Both the position numbers and the translations under genes were made by a program. 64,000 nt of DNA from contig DHSP01000029.1 in NCBI GenBank assembly GCA_002408485.1, positions 1-64,000 of the forward strand. The letters run 5' to 3'. This document shows, piece by piece, positions 1-10,927 of the stretch (its first letter is position 1; the number at the start of each line of letters is the position of its first letter). This stretch comes from Proteiniphilum sp. UBA5283. Lineage in GTDB: Bacteria; Bacteroidota; Bacteroidia; Bacteroidales; Dysgonomonadaceae. A model generated the notes under the pieces. The model had not been told where the DNA came from. It searched no databases and worked only from the letters and a program-made list of their open reading frames with translations.

Positions 1-2870
1 TTGTAGGTAGCATAGGCAAAGATGGAGGCAACGCCGGCACGGTGAGCCGTGATCTTTCCATCGCTGTCGACGCTCACCACCGATGGGTCGTTGCTTTTGT
101 AGCGGATTTGCAGCTGATCGGGTGCGACAAAGCTATCGTCTTTTAATGTGGCAGACAGGCGGGTTTGGGCAGTCTCTCCCGGTTGCAGGATCATCTTGTC
201 CGATTCGGCAACGACTGTTTCCAGTGTAGCTCTGAATTGTCCCTCCATCACCGCTTCCACGCTGCCTCTGATATCCCGCGAGGAGGCTCCGATTTCGAAA
301 GTATAGGTTCCCTGCTCGAATGTGATGCTGTTGTTCACTTCATCCCAGTACCACAGATCGGCACAGTCGATGTCGATGGAGACAGTTCTGGTCTGTCCCG
401 CAGGGATAGTGACTCTTTTGAATCCTTTCAACCGCTTGAGGGGACGTCCCTTTACCCCTGCATCGGGTGTTTTCAGATAGACCTGTACAATTTCGTCGCC
501 ATCCATCTCTCCGCTGTTGGTGACATCTGTGGTGATGGTGATCCGGTCATAGGGGGTGATTTCTTTTTTGTTGATGGTAAAATCCTTGTATTCAAATGAA
601 GTGTAAGAGAGCCCATAACCAAACTCGTAAGAGACCTCTTTGTCGAAATACCAGTAGGTCCTGCCGTTTTTGTTTGCATCGCTCCTCAGCGTATAGTCAC
701 CGAACTGGGGTAAATCCTTTACGGACCGGTACCAGGTGACGCTGCTCTTGCCGCCGGGATTGACCGCTCCGAAGAGAATTTGTGCCATGGCCGTACCTTG
801 CGCCTGTCCGTTGTAGCCGGTGTAGATCATGCCGGGAATGTTCGGATTCTGTTTGAGCTCTTCCACCTCCACCATACCCATTGTTTGCATCACCACGATG
901 GTGTTGGGGTTCACCGACGCTACCGATTGAATCAGTTGTATCTGATTTCCCGGTAGGGAGAGCGAAAACCGATCCGATTCTTCTCTGCCGGTATTTTGAT
1001 CGGTCCCAACAAAAATGATTGCCACATCGGCAGCGGCCACCTTCTCAAGCGCCTCCCGGCTGATCGACTCGGATTGCGGTTCCCGAAATACAAAATAAAG
1101 ATCCTGAGGGCCTGCAATCCCCAGTGTGTTCACCTTTACCGGGATCGTCACTCCTCTCCCGAATGAGCGAGCACCCGCCGGACTCTCAATGGTTTGTGAA
1201 GCAATGATGTTGCCGGTGGCTGCACCTACTCTCACCTCCAGGATCCCGCCGTTTTGTGCCACGTTCAGATTTAGGATGAGCGAATCCAGACGCGTCATGT
1301 CGATGTTGTGGTAAGCTGTCCAATCACCGTCTTTGATTCCCTGTAGTGTCAAATTTCCGAACCTCTCCGTGGCAATGATTCCGGGAGCAGCGGCATCGAA
1401 GGCGGTGGCGTTATACTCCTGGCTTTCTCCATTGTTTTTGCGGGTGATAAAGCTACGCAGTACAAAAAAGTCTGTTCTTCGGCTGGTGTTACCGCCTTCT
1501 GCGTAAAACAGTTCGATGGGCAGGTTGTGCTCTCTGATATAATTGTGGAGTCCCTGCAGATGAGAAATACTCAAGTGCTTCTCCACCGGACCGGAGTAAT
1601 CACCCAGCTCCACCCTGTCGGCTTGTGGTCCCAGCACCGCAATCGTACGAATCTTGTCGGGTCGGAGGGGGAGTGCTTTCGTACCGGTGGCGGTCACTGT
1701 CTCATTCTTCAGCAGCACAGGACTTTTTGTGGCAATTTCCAGGGCCAGGTCGTTGTGTGCTGGATCGTTGATGATATCTGGCCTGAGCCTGGAATAGGGC
1801 ACGATAGCGGGGGGATCAAACTCGCCCAGCCGCATGCGGATGGTGATCATGTTGATCAATGCCCTGTCAATATCAGCCATGGTGATTAACCCACGGTTCA
1901 ATGCTTCCAGGGCATTGCTCTGGTATTCTCCACCACAATCCGAATCTACCCCGGCCTTCAGGCCGGCGGCAGTAGCCTCAACACCGTCTTTCAGAAAGTG
2001 ATGACCCTGAAAGATATCGGAGATCGCCCCACAGTCGCCCGTCACATAACCCTTCATTCCGTATGTCTTTCTGGCAATGGAGTCGACCAGGAAGATGCTG
2101 GCAGATACCGGTGTTCCGTTTACGGCATTGTAAGCCGTCATGATGGAAGGGAGATTCTCCTTCTCAATCAGCGACTTGTAGGGGCTGAGATAGAACTCGC
2201 GCATATCCCGTTCATCGAGCTCCGAGTTGCCGTTATGACGGTTGTACTCGGTGTTGTTGGCAATATAGTGCTTGCCGGTCGGCACCGTTTTGAGATACCT
2301 GGGATCATCGCCCATCATCCCTTTCACAAAGCCACTTGCCAGTGCGGAAACCAGGAAGGGGTCCTCGCTGTAGCTCTCGGCGGTACGGCCCCAGCGTGGG
2401 TCTCTGGCCGGTTCAATTACGGGTGACCAGTAGGTGAGAGTGAAGATTCGCTCATTGTTGAATCCCCGAGCCTCATCTGCAATCACGGAAGCCTCTTTTT
2501 GAATCAGTTCCGGATCCCAGGTGCTGCCCACGGCAATGCTGTTGGGAAATGAGGTGGCAGTCATCCCGGCATTGTTGTTTCGGCCTACTACCCCGTGTAG
2601 TGCCTCGCCCCACACATCGTATTTGTTGATACCCAGGCGGGGTACCGGTGACATGGTGTTTCCCAGCAGCGTCTGTTTCTCCTCTGGTGTTAGTCGCGAG
2701 ACAAGGTCAGCCGCTCTCTCTTCAAATGTGTAGGAGGTGTTGAGATAAATAGGCTGCTCGTTGGCTCTGCCCGGGATTTGGGCCGGCGAAAGGATGGTAA
2801 AAAGAACCAGCAGGCAACTGCTGACGACAGTCTGCCTTATGGTGTTGTTAACCTGTGTTCTGTGTTTCAT
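1..2870 (-). CDS. GH3 beta-glycosidase (beta-xylosidase/beta-glucosidase type), C-terminus cut by window edge
   Basis: I translated this frame by hand from the ATG at 2868-2870; it stays open to the left edge, so the stop codon lies outside. About 956 codons are present. Residues 1-31 look like a Sec signal (hydrophobic VVSSCLLVLFTIL, cleavage near SPAQ). The GH3 N-terminal barrel follows, with EALHG, the DPRWGR stretch, the GKHY motif and the catalytic nucleophile Asp at about residue 279 in VTGDCGAIS (family pattern SDW/SDC). A CBM6-like beta-sandwich (DGDWTAY) interrupts the alpha/beta sandwich domain. A fibronectin-III-like domain and the start of a bacterial Ig-like (Big_2) domain follow. 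Expected role: exo-acting beta-glycosidase on xylo-oligosaccharides in the periplasm or at the surface. It is the last gene seen of the minus-strand side-chain cluster, 40 bp after GH95. Substrate cannot be fixed from sequence. Confidence 0.92.
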   Translation of the reverse strand, partial: MKHRTQVNNTIRQTVVSSCLLVLFTILSPAQIPGRANEQPIYLNTSYTFEERAADLVSRLTPEEKQTLLGNTMSPVPRLGINKYDVWGEALHGVVGRNNNAGMTATSFPNSIAVGSTWDPELIQKEASVIADEARGFNNERIFTLTYWSPVIEPARDPRWGRTAESYSEDPFLVSALASGFVKGMMGDDPRYLKTVPTGKHYIANNTEYNRHNGNSELDERDMREFYLSPYKSLIEKENLPSIMTAYNAVNGTPVSASIFLVDSIARKTYGMKGYVTGDCGAISDIFQGHHFLKDGVEATAAGLKAGVDSDCGGEYQSNALEALNRGLITMADIDRALINMITIRMRLGEFDPPAIVPYSRLRPDIINDPAHNDLALEIATKSPVLLKNETVTATGTKALPLRPDKIRTIAVLGPQADRVELGDYSGPVEKHLSISHLQGLHNYIREHNLPIELFYAEGGNTSRRTDFFVLRSFITRKNNGESQEYNATAFDAAAPGIIATERFGNLTLQGIKDGDWTAYHNIDMTRLDSLILNLNVAQNGGILEVRVGAATGNIIASQTIESPAGARSFGRGVTIPVKVNTLGIAGPQDLYFVFREPQSESISREALEKVAAADVAIIFVGTDQNTGREESDRFSLSLPGNQIQLIQSVASVNPNTIVVMQTMGMVEVEELKQNPNIPGMIYTGYNGQAQGTAMAQILFGAVNPGGKSSVTWYRSVKDLPQFGDYTLRSDANKNGRTYWYFDKEVSYEFGYGLSYTSFEYKDFTINKKEITPYDRITITTDVTNSGEMDGDEIVQVYLKTPDAGVKGRPLKRLKGFKRVTIPAGQTRTVSIDIDCADLWYWDEVNNSITFEQGTYTFEIGASSRDIRGSVEAVMEGQFRATLETVVAESDKMILQPGETAQTRLSATLKDDSFVAPDQLQIRYKSNDPSVVSVDSDGKITAHRAGVASIFAYATY

Positions 2871-2910
2871 CTTGTTTGTCTTTTTTGTTTGTGGTGACCG
2901 GTGTGCGAAT

Positions 2911-5340
2911 TCACCGTTGCTCTTTTCTTATGCGATACTTTTTTCCCGCATCCGTCATAAGATCGTACTCATATACTTTCCGTAGATTACTATTTTCAGC
3001 CACAACAGCCTCTTCACTGATCAGGGGCGCTTTTACCGCTGCTTTTTGAAAAAGGGGATTTGGGTTTTTGCCCGAGGCAGCTACAAGCCCCTTCCCTTCC
3101 AGTGGTACATAGGAGCGGATACGCAGGTTCCCTCCTAGCTTTGAGATAAATGTGGCCTGTTGCATTTCACCCTCCTTCCATTGCATGCTTACTTCAAACC
3201 CTCCGCGGGCAAGAATGCCCGAAACAGAGCCGTTGTCCCATACCTCCGGCAGTGCCGGCAACAGGTGAACGGCCTCATCGTGACTCTGTACAAGCATTTC
3301 AGCCACACCTGCCGTTAGTCCGAAATTTCCATCGATCTGAAAGGGAGGGTGTGCTGTGAACAGGTTGGGATAGGTTCTTCCATTCCTGTGTTCGCCGGCG
3401 CCGGCCAGTGTCAGCATGTTTTGTATGATTTTGTAGGCATGATTTCCATCAAGAAGGCGGGCCCAGAGGTTTACTTTCCAGCCGATGGACCAGCCTGTAG
3501 CCTGATCACCGCGATAAATCAGCGACATTTTTGCAGCATCAAACAGTTCCGGGGTGGTATAGGGGGAAATCTGATTCCCCGGATAGAGACCATATAGATG
3601 AGAGACATGGCGGTGTTCGTTTTTGGGGTCGTCCACATCTTCCAACCACTCCTGTAGCTGGGAATGTTTGCCAATCTGCATGGGAGGCAGCTTGTCTGCC
3701 ATATCCCGCAACTGCCTGCTGTATTGTGGATCCCTGCCCAGAAGATCGTTTGCTGTCGCTGTACGCGTAAAAAGATCAAAGAGGAGCTGGTTATCCATCG
3801 TGGTGCCTGCCGTCACGGGACCTTGTTCCGGCGACACGGAAGGGCTCACCACCATCCATCCATTATCGGGATGTTTTATCAGTGTGGAAAGGAAAAAGTC
3901 GGAAGCCCCTTTCATCACAGGGAAATATCTGTCTAAAAGTTTTTTATTGCCCGTAAACAGGTAATGTTCCCACAGATGCTGGCAAAGCCAGGCACCTCCG
4001 GTAGGCCACATCCCCGCAGCAGCAAAGTCCACCGGTCCGGTGATTCTCCACAGGTCGGTATTGTGGTGTACCACCCACCCGTCGGCATTGTACATGGTTC
4101 GAGCGGTTTGTTGACCGGTGTGACTCAACTCTTCAATCATCCGGAACAGTGGTTCGTGGGTCTCTGACAGATTGGTCACTTCTGCCGGCCAGTAATTCAT
4201 TTCGGCATTGATATTGAGCGTGTATTTGCTGTCCCATGCCGGATAGATGGAGTTGCACCATATGCCCTGCAGGTTTGCCGGTTGTCCCCCAGGTTGAGAA
4301 GAGGAGATGAGCAGGTAGCGGCCGAATTGGGTCAGCAACGCCACTAACGCCGGATCCTGTGTTTCCTTGAAGGCAGCGATTCTTTGCGTTGTTGTCATCG
4401 CAGTGTTGTGGTGCAACTGGCCCAGATCGAGTTTGAAACGGTGAAACTGTCTGCTATAAAGGTTGATATGTCTTTTCAAGGCATCCTGATACTTCTTCTT
4501 TGAGGCAGCTTCCAGCAACCCGGATGCCGTTGTGGCAGGATCCCTGTCGAGTGCGTTGTAATCGCGGAAGTTGGTGCCAATTGAGATATATACAATCGCT
4601 TCCGTTGCATTGGTCACACGGATTCTGTTCCCGATGACTTCCACCTTTCCCTCTTTCTGCTCAATTCCTGTATGTATTTCATAGTCAATTTTGCCCGGGA
4701 TGCCTTCGTGGTCGCCCCCCCGGCCTCTAAGCACCAGCCTGTTGTCCCTCTTTTCGACAGAGTGTTGCGAAGGGTTCTGGTAGGTAGCATCAAAATTGAG
4801 ACTCCTTTTTTTGTCAGCCGTAAGGCGCATGATGATCACATCATCGGCAAAGGAGGAAAACAGTTCTCGTGTGAAGGTAACACCGTTAACCGTATACCGG
4901 GTGGTGGCGACAGCTTTGTTCAGGTCGAGTTCCCGGTAATAGTCCCGCACATCCTGGTGATCTTCAAAATGGAGCAACAGACTGCCGGCAGTCTGGTAAG
5001 GCATACCATGGGGACCGCCAAAAAAAGTTTCGTTGATCAGTTTATCGGCCTCACCGTTTTTTTTCTGAAAAATTAACTTCTGCACTTCCGGTAATGCATT
5101 GGCTGCTTTGGGGTTGTCGTTTCGGTGGGGCGATCCTCCCCAGATGGTCTCTTCGTTCAGTTGTATTTCTTCTCGCTGTGGAGAGCCGTAGACCATTGCT
5201 CCCAGCCTTGAGTTACCTAACGGGAGGGCTTCCTCCCAAACGGAAGCCGGTGTGTTGTACCACAACTTCAGCTCCTGTGCCGGTAGATGAATCGAAAAAA
5301 GGAAAAACAGTGTCGAGAAAAATAAGTGTATCCTGTTCAT
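2911..5340 (-). CDS. GH95 alpha-L-fucosidase / alpha-L-galactosidase
   Basis: GH95 proteins are inverting exo-enzymes that remove alpha-L-fucose or alpha-L-galactose. The protein (809 aa from the ATG at 5340) opens with a signal peptide ending near LPAQ, then the N-terminal beta domain with [13 protein letters not shown] and NEETIWGG. The catalytic (alpha/alpha)6 barrel shows the asparagine pair in NINAEMNYW (about N376 and N378), the general acid Glu in PSVSPE (about E505) and the Asp in FQIDGNFG (about D670). These are the residues known to matter in GH95. An upstream in-frame ATG at 5397 would add 19 residues overlapping the GH97 stop; I prefer 5340 because the signal peptide starts there. 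It sits 17 bp behind GH97, clearly co-transcribed. In Bacteroides complex-xylan loci a GH95 acts as alpha-L-galactosidase on xylan side chains, so that activity is likely here, but this is inference from context. Confidence 0.93.
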   Translation of the reverse strand: MNRIHLFFSTLFFLFSIHLPAQELKLWYNTPASVWEEALPLGNSRLGAMVYGSPQREEIQLNEETIWGGSPHRNDNPKAANALPEVQKLIFQKKNGEADKLINETFFGGPHGMPYQTAGSLLLHFEDHQDVRDYYRELDLNKAVATTRYTVNGVTFTRELFSSFADDVIIMRLTADKKRSLNFDATYQNPSQHSVEKRDNRLVLRGRGGDHEGIPGKIDYEIHTGIEQKEGKVEVIGNRIRVTNATEAIVYISIGTNFRDYNALDRDPATTASGLLEAASKKKYQDALKRHINLYSRQFHRFKLDLGQLHHNTAMTTTQRIAAFKETQDPALVALLTQFGRYLLISSSQPGGQPANLQGIWCNSIYPAWDSKYTLNINAEMNYWPAEVTNLSETHEPLFRMIEELSHTGQQTARTMYNADGWVVHHNTDLWRITGPVDFAAAGMWPTGGAWLCQHLWEHYLFTGNKKLLDRYFPVMKGASDFFLSTLIKHPDNGWMVVSPSVSPEQGPVTAGTTMDNQLLFDLFTRTATANDLLGRDPQYSRQLRDMADKLPPMQIGKHSQLQEWLEDVDDPKNEHRHVSHLYGLYPGNQISPYTTPELFDAAKMSLIYRGDQATGWSIGWKVNLWARLLDGNHAYKIIQNMLTLAGAGEHRNGRTYPNLFTAHPPFQIDGNFGLTAGVAEMLVQSHDEAVHLLPALPEVWDNGSVSGILARGGFEVSMQWKEGEMQQATFISKLGGNLRIRSYVPLEGKGLVAASGKNPNPLFQKAAVKAPLISEEAVVAENSNLRKVYEYDLMTDAGKKYRIRKEQR

Positions 5341-5357
5341 AAGATATGTTGTTGTAT

Positions 5358-7277
5358 TTATTTGATTATTGCTACAAACCCACCACGAGGCGCACAATCC
5401 ACTCCTATGATGGCAGGGAAATCAGACAGGTTGGATCCCTCTTCAATTGTGAAACTCCTTTCTTCGGCCCCGTCTTTGAAAAGGGTGATTGTTTTGTTTG
5501 TCCCGGACAACACGGCTGTCCGGAAAGACAGTGTCTGGGGTGCATCGGTACCGTTGAGTCCGCCAATATACCAGGTATGTCCTTTTCGTCGTGCCAGCAC
5601 GACCGACTCACCCGGGTAGCCGGCGAGCAGCTTTGTCTCATCCCACGATGTTGGCAAACTGGAGAGAAACTCTTTGACAGGTTCCGGAAGGGAACAATAG
5701 GATTCAGGACGGTCCGGCATGTGTTGCAGTGCCGACTCGAAAACAACTGTCAGTGCCAACTCATGACCGTGGGAGGTGATGTGAGGATGCTGAGAATCGC
5801 TAAAGGTGCCGGGAGTATAATCCATCGGGCCCACCACGTTCCTGGTGAAAGGCAGCGTTGTATTGTGTTTTGCTGCCCTGTCTGTCAGGATCGGCCTGTT
5901 GTTGTACCATTCTGCTCCGTAAACCGCCTCCACGGTCATCATATGGGGGTAGGTCCTTTGCCATCCCCGTGGGAGTGTAGCACCATGGAAGTTGATCAAG
6001 AGCCTGTGGTCGATAGCGTCTTCCAGCAGGTCGATGTAGTAATTCATCTCCTCATGTCCGTCGCCGTTGAAGAAGTCGACCTTGATGCCGGATACGCCCA
6101 TCTCTTTCAGTTTCCGGTATTCGTTGATCCTGCTCTCTTTTCCGTTCAGTACATACAGGGGACCCGGTGCCCCTTCACCATTCCAGCTGGTAGATGAGTT
6201 GTACCACAACAGGGTTTTGATCCCCTTTGCAGCTGCATATTGTACAGCATCATTGACAGTGCCGCCGTTGCGCATCTCATTCCATTTCCAGTCGATCAGG
6301 TTGTAAGGCCAGTTCATCTCTGCGGCCAGATCGATATACTTCTTTACAATTTGGTAATCGTTCGATCCATTGTTGTAAGCCCAGTATATCCAGGCTACAG
6401 GCCCCGGGCTGATCCAGCCGGTGTCGGCTACTTTTGATTGTTCCGATACATCTGTAACCAGCGTTGACTCGACAATATCAGCCAGACTTCCGATGATCAA
6501 CACCCGCCATGGCGACAACCATGTACCCCGGACGGGAAGTGCCTTGTCGGCCAGCAGTACGCGATATGCGCTGCTGTTGGCGGCATTGTTCAGTTGCGAT
6601 CCGCACTGCCCCCGCTGTATATTTGCTTCGGTGATCAGGACAAAGATGGAGTCGGCCGGTTCCAGCAGCATTGGATAAGACCAATGGCTGTTGCTCCTTT
6701 GCTGGAGAGTTTCCGGTTCGGAAATCCCGCTTTGGGTGAGTGTGTAGAATCCTTCGTAGTCGATCCGGCTGGGTTGGCTCCATCGTTTGATTCCCTCCGC
6801 AATTGGATAGGTGGTCGCTTCCTCCGCAATTTTTTCCTGCTCCGCGATGCTGCTAAACCGGTACCGGAAGGCAACGCCATCGTTGTAAGCTCGTACAATG
6901 AGATCCATCGTTTCACCTTTTGGGTTTTCGAAACTGTATATCCGTTCAAATGCGTGGTTGCTGCAGAGTCTTTTTTTACCGGTAATCATGGTGTACTCTT
7001 CCACGACCTCCGAAGGGGATGAAGCAGAAATAAGCCTCATGCTGTCGGTCAGGTTCTGGCTGTCTGTTTTGAGTCCCGTGAGCAGATTTTCAAAGAGTGT
7101 ATGGTTGTTGCCATTATTGTTGTAGGTGATGGTCAGGGAAGGCTGGCCAAATGCGTTCCCCTTTGTGACATGTACCTCGGCCGTGATCTTCCCGTTTGGT
7201 GAGGCAACATGGCTCTGACCGTTTGCACAGGGTGTGATGAAGGCAAGTAAGAGTGCCAGTTGTATAAATCGTTGCAT
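5358..7277 (-). CDS. GH97 alpha-galactosidase-type glycosidase (retaining subgroup)
   Basis: The 639-aa protein has a signal peptide (cleavage near CANGQ), the GH97 N-terminal beta-sandwich (about 25-280), a TIM barrel (about 285-560) and a C-terminal beta domain. GH97 splits into inverting alpha-glucosidases (SusB type, Glu bases) and retaining alpha-galactosidases with an Asp nucleophile. Here the strand reads GIKVDFF, placing Asp401 as nucleophile, and Glu456 in GAEWYN lies 55 residues later, the same spacing as the nucleophile and acid/base of the characterised retaining GH97 of B. thetaiotaomicron. This supports alpha-galactosidase (or another retaining alpha-glycosidase) rather than SusB-like glucosidase. 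It lies between GH31 (19 bp upstream) and GH95 (17 bp downstream). Expected role: periplasmic removal of alpha-galactose from decorated xylan oligosaccharides. Confidence 0.93.
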   Translation of the reverse strand: MQRFIQLALLLAFITPCANGQSHVASPNGKITAEVHVTKGNAFGQPSLTITYNNNGNNHTLFENLLTGLKTDSQNLTDSMRLISASSPSEVVEEYTMITGKKRLCSNHAFERIYSFENPKGETMDLIVRAYNDGVAFRYRFSSIAEQEKIAEEATTYPIAEGIKRWSQPSRIDYEGFYTLTQSGISEPETLQQRSNSHWSYPMLLEPADSIFVLITEANIQRGQCGSQLNNAANSSAYRVLLADKALPVRGTWLSPWRVLIIGSLADIVESTLVTDVSEQSKVADTGWISPGPVAWIYWAYNNGSNDYQIVKKYIDLAAEMNWPYNLIDWKWNEMRNGGTVNDAVQYAAAKGIKTLLWYNSSTSWNGEGAPGPLYVLNGKESRINEYRKLKEMGVSGIKVDFFNGDGHEEMNYYIDLLEDAIDHRLLINFHGATLPRGWQRTYPHMMTVEAVYGAEWYNNRPILTDRAAKHNTTLPFTRNVVGPMDYTPGTFSDSQHPHITSHGHELALTVVFESALQHMPDRPESYCSLPEPVKEFLSSLPTSWDETKLLAGYPGESVVLARRKGHTWYIGGLNGTDAPQTLSFRTAVLSGTNKTITLFKDGAEERSFTIEEGSNLSDFPAIIGVDCAPRGGFVAIIK

Positions 7278-7296
7278 TTAATTTTTCCTTATTCTT

Positions 7297-9927
7297 TCAA
7301 TTTAATCGTATACTTTTTTGTTTTCCGGAATAGTCGATTGTGACACCTTTTTCAGTCTTGCCGTTCTCTGTGGTGTTGACAGGATCTACCCGTACCAGCC
7401 GGAAACTCCTGGTTTGCTCCATCCCGGGAAAAGCACCTTTTCTGTCTCCGACTGTAAAGGTGGCTTCCGCATCATTCCATTGCAGCTCAATGGTACTATA
7501 TTGCCCCTGTTCGTAGTGGTAATTATTCCCTTCGTCCTCATAGAGTGTGAAGCTGGCGTCTCCGCCAGGATAGATCCGAATCTCCACTGGGTCGTCGGTA
7601 TGCTGAGACGTGAATTGTTTGACGGGACCCATCGGGATGATGGAGCCTGCTTTGACAAATAACGGAATGGAGGAGAGGTCGACCGGAATCTCCACATTCA
7701 CTCCTCCCTGCCACTTTTTTCCGCTTCGGAAGTCAATCCACCCTTTCTTATGCGCAGGAAGATACAGAGACCACTGTTTGGTTCCTGGTTCGGTGATCGG
7801 TACCACAAGGATCGATGGGCCGAACATAAACTGATGTTTTTGTTCCAGCGCTATCCGGTCATGAGCAAAGTCCATCACCAGGGGACGCATCAGCGTGGAA
7901 CCGTTGAAGCTGACACGCGATGATTCCGAGTAAATATAAGGGAGCAGCCGGTAACGCAGATCCAGAAATTTCGAAACCACCTTTTCCACTTCTTCGCCAT
8001 ATCGCCAGGGTTCTGTGTTGCTCATGTATCCGTGTACCCTTAGCAAAGGAAAAAAGGTGGCGGTCTGGAACCAGCGGATAAATAGTTCGTGATAGCCGGG
8101 GTTGGAATATTGGTCGCCGGGTCGGAAAAAACCACCCGCATCATAAGTCCACCAGGGAAGACCGGTACTCATCTGTCCCAGTCCTGCGGTGATCTGGCGC
8201 CGCAACGTCTCCCAATCATGTCCCACGTCTCCCGACCAGGTGGCCGTGGCATACCGTTGCATGCCGGAAAAAGCGCTTCGGGTGAGAATGAAGGCGCGTC
8301 TCTGTGCGGGATCATCTTTACGCAGTCCTTCATAAACCGTCCTGTTCACATAGAGTGGATAGACATTACGCAAGAGTTCTCCTGGCAGGGTGGCGTTGAG
8401 AATTTTTCTGTTCTGCAGATCATCATTTTCCGGTTCAGTAGCATCCAACCACCAGGCATCTATCTGGTAGGGAACCAGTCTTTCAGCAAAGTTTTTCCAG
8501 TAGAAGGAGGCAGCTTCGGGGTTGAAGAAGTCAATCCATTCACTGCCAGGAATGTAATACCCCTTTTCCTCCATCTCTTTGCCCAGCTGGGACTGTTTGT
8601 CGATTTTCGACCAGACAGAAATCATCATGCGCATGTTCATGTCATGCAGCTGGCGCACCATGCCGGCCGGGTCGGGATAACGATCCTCGTCAAAGCGCAT
8701 GGCGTTCCAGCCATGTTTTCCCCAGTATTGCCAGTCCTGTACAATCACATCGACGGGTAGACCCTTACTGCGAAAGGTGCGTGCATTTTCCAGCAGTTCC
8801 TCCTGTGTGTGAAAACGTTCCCGGCAATGAATATAGCCAAATGCCCAGAGTGGCAGCATTGGTGCTGGTCCTGTCAACTCCCGGTAACTGGCAATGACCT
8901 CATCTCCGGAACCGGCAAAGACGGTATAATCGAGAGCTTGAGCCACCGGGGAAAAGAATACGGTCTCATCGGAAACAGCTCTCCAGAAAAGCATAGGACG
9001 GTCATTCTGTTCTCCCTCAACGGTAACCTCGTGCCTGCCTGCCGTAAGTTCTGCGAGAAGGGAAGTTGTGGGGGGCAGCCAGATATTATTCACATCCACC
9101 AATGTGTCGCCGTCAATGACAAGGTGATGCTTGCGGGCCATCGGTTGTCCCACATCGAGCAGCAGAGCATACCTGCCGGCAGCGGGAACATTCAGTGTGG
9201 CCGTAAAGCGATTCATATTTCTGGTCTCACGTCTGTTGCCGCTCGTACCTGTAGCGTCTACTGTAAAGGTCTCCGTCCGGTCATGATTGCGTATCAGCGG
9301 CAGGGCGTTTTCAGCAGGATTGAATTCTGTAAGCCCGTAATTGTTCCATAAAAGGCCGTATCCTTTATTAGAAAGAATAAAGGGGACAGATATCTGGCTG
9401 TTTACCTGCGTGAGCCTTCGGGGCAGGCCCTTGATGTTCAGGTGTCCGTCCTGAAATTGCCCGGTTCCAAACAGATATTCGTCCGGTGGTGAGATAAACC
9501 GTTGCGTAACATTAAACACCGGGATTTGATCAAGGGTGTCCGGCACCATGATGCGCCCTCCGGCTTTTTCTTTCAGTATCACATTTCCCTTATGGTCCAG
9601 AAAAGAAAGGATGTTTTTTTTCTTGTTATAAACTGCAGTGATCTTATTCATTACCAGTCTGATCGCTTCCGTATCTTCTCTGACCTTATATGGGGGCGTC
9701 GCAACCGATTCCGTATAGACAATATCTTCCGGGTATAGATCTGCACCCGGTTGCCGGTATCTGATGCGGAGGGCATTGTCGTTCAGCGGTTCAAGGGTCA
9801 GTACGCCTCCGTCTATCTGTATGTTAACCTGGTTGCCGGTATCACTATACGGAAATTTTTCTGGAGAGGTAAACGAGAGTAGTGTAAAATAGCCGATAAG
9901 CAGCAATGTGGATTTATAAAAGGACAT
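7297..9927 (-). CDS. GH31 alpha-glycosidase (alpha-xylosidase/alpha-glucosidase type) with PA14-like insert
   Basis: The 876-aa protein carries a signal peptide (about 1-21), the GH31 N-terminal beta-sandwich, a PA14-like insert at about 210-335 (GRYALLLDVGQP, LVIDGDTLVD), then the barrel starting LPLWAFGYIHCRERF. The catalytic nucleophile is Asp495 in WWLDATEPE and the acid/base Asp567 in WSGDVGHDW. PA14 inserts in this position are known in GH31 alpha-xylosidases acting on decorated oligosaccharides, which fits, but GH31 also includes alpha-glucosidases and alpha-galactosidases and the motifs do not separate them. C-terminal beta domains complete a normal-length protein. It lies 40 bp after the SASA esterase and 19 bp before GH97, so all belong to one transcript. 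Probably periplasmic. Confidence 0.93.
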   Translation of the reverse strand: MSFYKSTLLLIGYFTLLSFTSPEKFPYSDTGNQVNIQIDGGVLTLEPLNDNALRIRYRQPGADLYPEDIVYTESVATPPYKVREDTEAIRLVMNKITAVYNKKKNILSFLDHKGNVILKEKAGGRIMVPDTLDQIPVFNVTQRFISPPDEYLFGTGQFQDGHLNIKGLPRRLTQVNSQISVPFILSNKGYGLLWNNYGLTEFNPAENALPLIRNHDRTETFTVDATGTSGNRRETRNMNRFTATLNVPAAGRYALLLDVGQPMARKHHLVIDGDTLVDVNNIWLPPTTSLLAELTAGRHEVTVEGEQNDRPMLFWRAVSDETVFFSPVAQALDYTVFAGSGDEVIASYRELTGPAPMLPLWAFGYIHCRERFHTQEELLENARTFRSKGLPVDVIVQDWQYWGKHGWNAMRFDEDRYPDPAGMVRQLHDMNMRMMISVWSKIDKQSQLGKEMEEKGYYIPGSEWIDFFNPEAASFYWKNFAERLVPYQIDAWWLDATEPENDDLQNRKILNATLPGELLRNVYPLYVNRTVYEGLRKDDPAQRRAFILTRSAFSGMQRYATATWSGDVGHDWETLRRQITAGLGQMSTGLPWWTYDAGGFFRPGDQYSNPGYHELFIRWFQTATFFPLLRVHGYMSNTEPWRYGEEVEKVVSKFLDLRYRLLPYIYSESSRVSFNGSTLMRPLVMDFAHDRIALEQKHQFMFGPSILVVPITEPGTKQWSLYLPAHKKGWIDFRSGKKWQGGVNVEIPVDLSSIPLFVKAGSIIPMGPVKQFTSQHTDDPVEIRIYPGGDASFTLYEDEGNNYHYEQGQYSTIELQWNDAEATFTVGDRKGAFPGMEQTRSFRLVRVDPVNTTENGKTEKGVTIDYSGKQKSIRLN

Positions 9928-9967
9928 TTTAAAAAATTAAGTTTATTGCGCACAATTCTTTTTTAGC

Positions 9968-10831
9968 TTACTTGTTCAGGATGACAAGCATCTGTTTAGC
10001 ATAACGCTCACCCAGCATCCTGTAGCCTTCGCTGGAGAAGTGCAGCCGGTCCGGCCCTGCCTTACATCCTGCGGAAGAGATGACATAACTGTAGGGTATT
10101 ACTTCGGGCAACGTCTGAATGATTTCGTTCATCGATGCACAGACCCCCTCCTGATCGGCATGCACCACCTCCCCTGCGAGCAGAGGAATCGAGTTGGGGG
10201 GGAGTCCCACATCTTCAAGGAGGCTGTCATACACTTTTTTCACCTTTTGGGGCCACTCTTTGTCGCCGGTGTTGGATTCTCCCTGATGCAGCAGGATCCC
10301 TTTAATGATGCCTCCTTTTTGTTGGGCAACATTGGCCATATCCACCAGGCGCTGATAGGGGTTTCCATCATACTCGGCCACCATATTCTTTAGCCAGCCG
10401 GGTGAGGTGGAAACGTAATCCTGATAGTTATCTTTGTCGAAAAGCTCAATTTTACAACCTCCTACTGCTACGTTGATTACTCCCACCCTGATGTGAGAGG
10501 GAAGTACAGCGGTCATTGCCCTTCCAAAAAAGTCGACAGGCCCGAGGCCGGTATGACAACGCACCAGGGGAGGAGTGGCTTTGTACCACTCCCCTTTTGT
10601 CCGTCCCAGATCGGGACAATCGATTGTCTGGAGTACCCTGAAACGTTCGTCGATGCCGATGGTGTCTTCGGCAGTGAAGCGCACATGTCCCTCCATATTC
10701 GACTGGCCCAGACAAAGGTAAACATGCAGTTCCTCTTTGTTTTCTGCCGTTGCGGCTTTTTTACCTGAACAGCCTGCACTCATCAGGATGATGACGAGAC
10801 TGGCTAACGGAAACAATATTTTTGTACGCAT
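9968..10831 (-). CDS. SASA/CE6-like acetyl esterase, lipoprotein (probable acetylxylan esterase)
   Basis: This 287-aa SGNH-fold esterase of the sialic-acid acetylesterase (SASA, formerly DUF303) group has the block-I motif GQSNM with catalytic Ser44, the NVAVGG block, LLHQGESN (block III) and the C-terminal Asp261-x-x-His264 pair in PDRLHFS. A lipoprotein signal ends at Cys21 (MSAGC), and the residues after it (SGKKAA) are not acidic, which suggests a periplasmic-facing lipoprotein. The family deacetylates sugars, including acetylxylan in CE6. It stands between GH43 and GH31 in the side-chain cluster and should remove acetyl groups from imported oligosaccharides. The 96-bp gap upstream holds only a short weak inverted repeat (ATTGTC/GACAAT near 10904-10923). 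Confidence 0.9.
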   Translation of the reverse strand: MRTKILFPLASLVIILMSAGCSGKKAATAENKEELHVYLCLGQSNMEGHVRFTAEDTIGIDERFRVLQTIDCPDLGRTKGEWYKATPPLVRCHTGLGPVDFFGRAMTAVLPSHIRVGVINVAVGGCKIELFDKDNYQDYVSTSPGWLKNMVAEYDGNPYQRLVDMANVAQQKGGIIKGILLHQGESNTGDKEWPQKVKKVYDSLLEDVGLPPNSIPLLAGEVVHADQEGVCASMNEIIQTLPEVIPYSYVISSAGCKAGPDRLHFSSEGYRMLGERYAKQMLVILNK

Positions 10832-10927
10832 AGTTTTGTGTGTTTTGTGTAAACTTAAATTATTTCAATTGCATGCTTTGACTTTTGTAGCGGATTGTCC
10901 GTTGCCGGGACCGACAATATCCCCTCC

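Noticed and set aside
5346..6197. 283-aa plus-strand open frame antisense to GH97
   Set aside because: Shadow of GH97; Cys- and Arg-rich composition without any recognisable fold.
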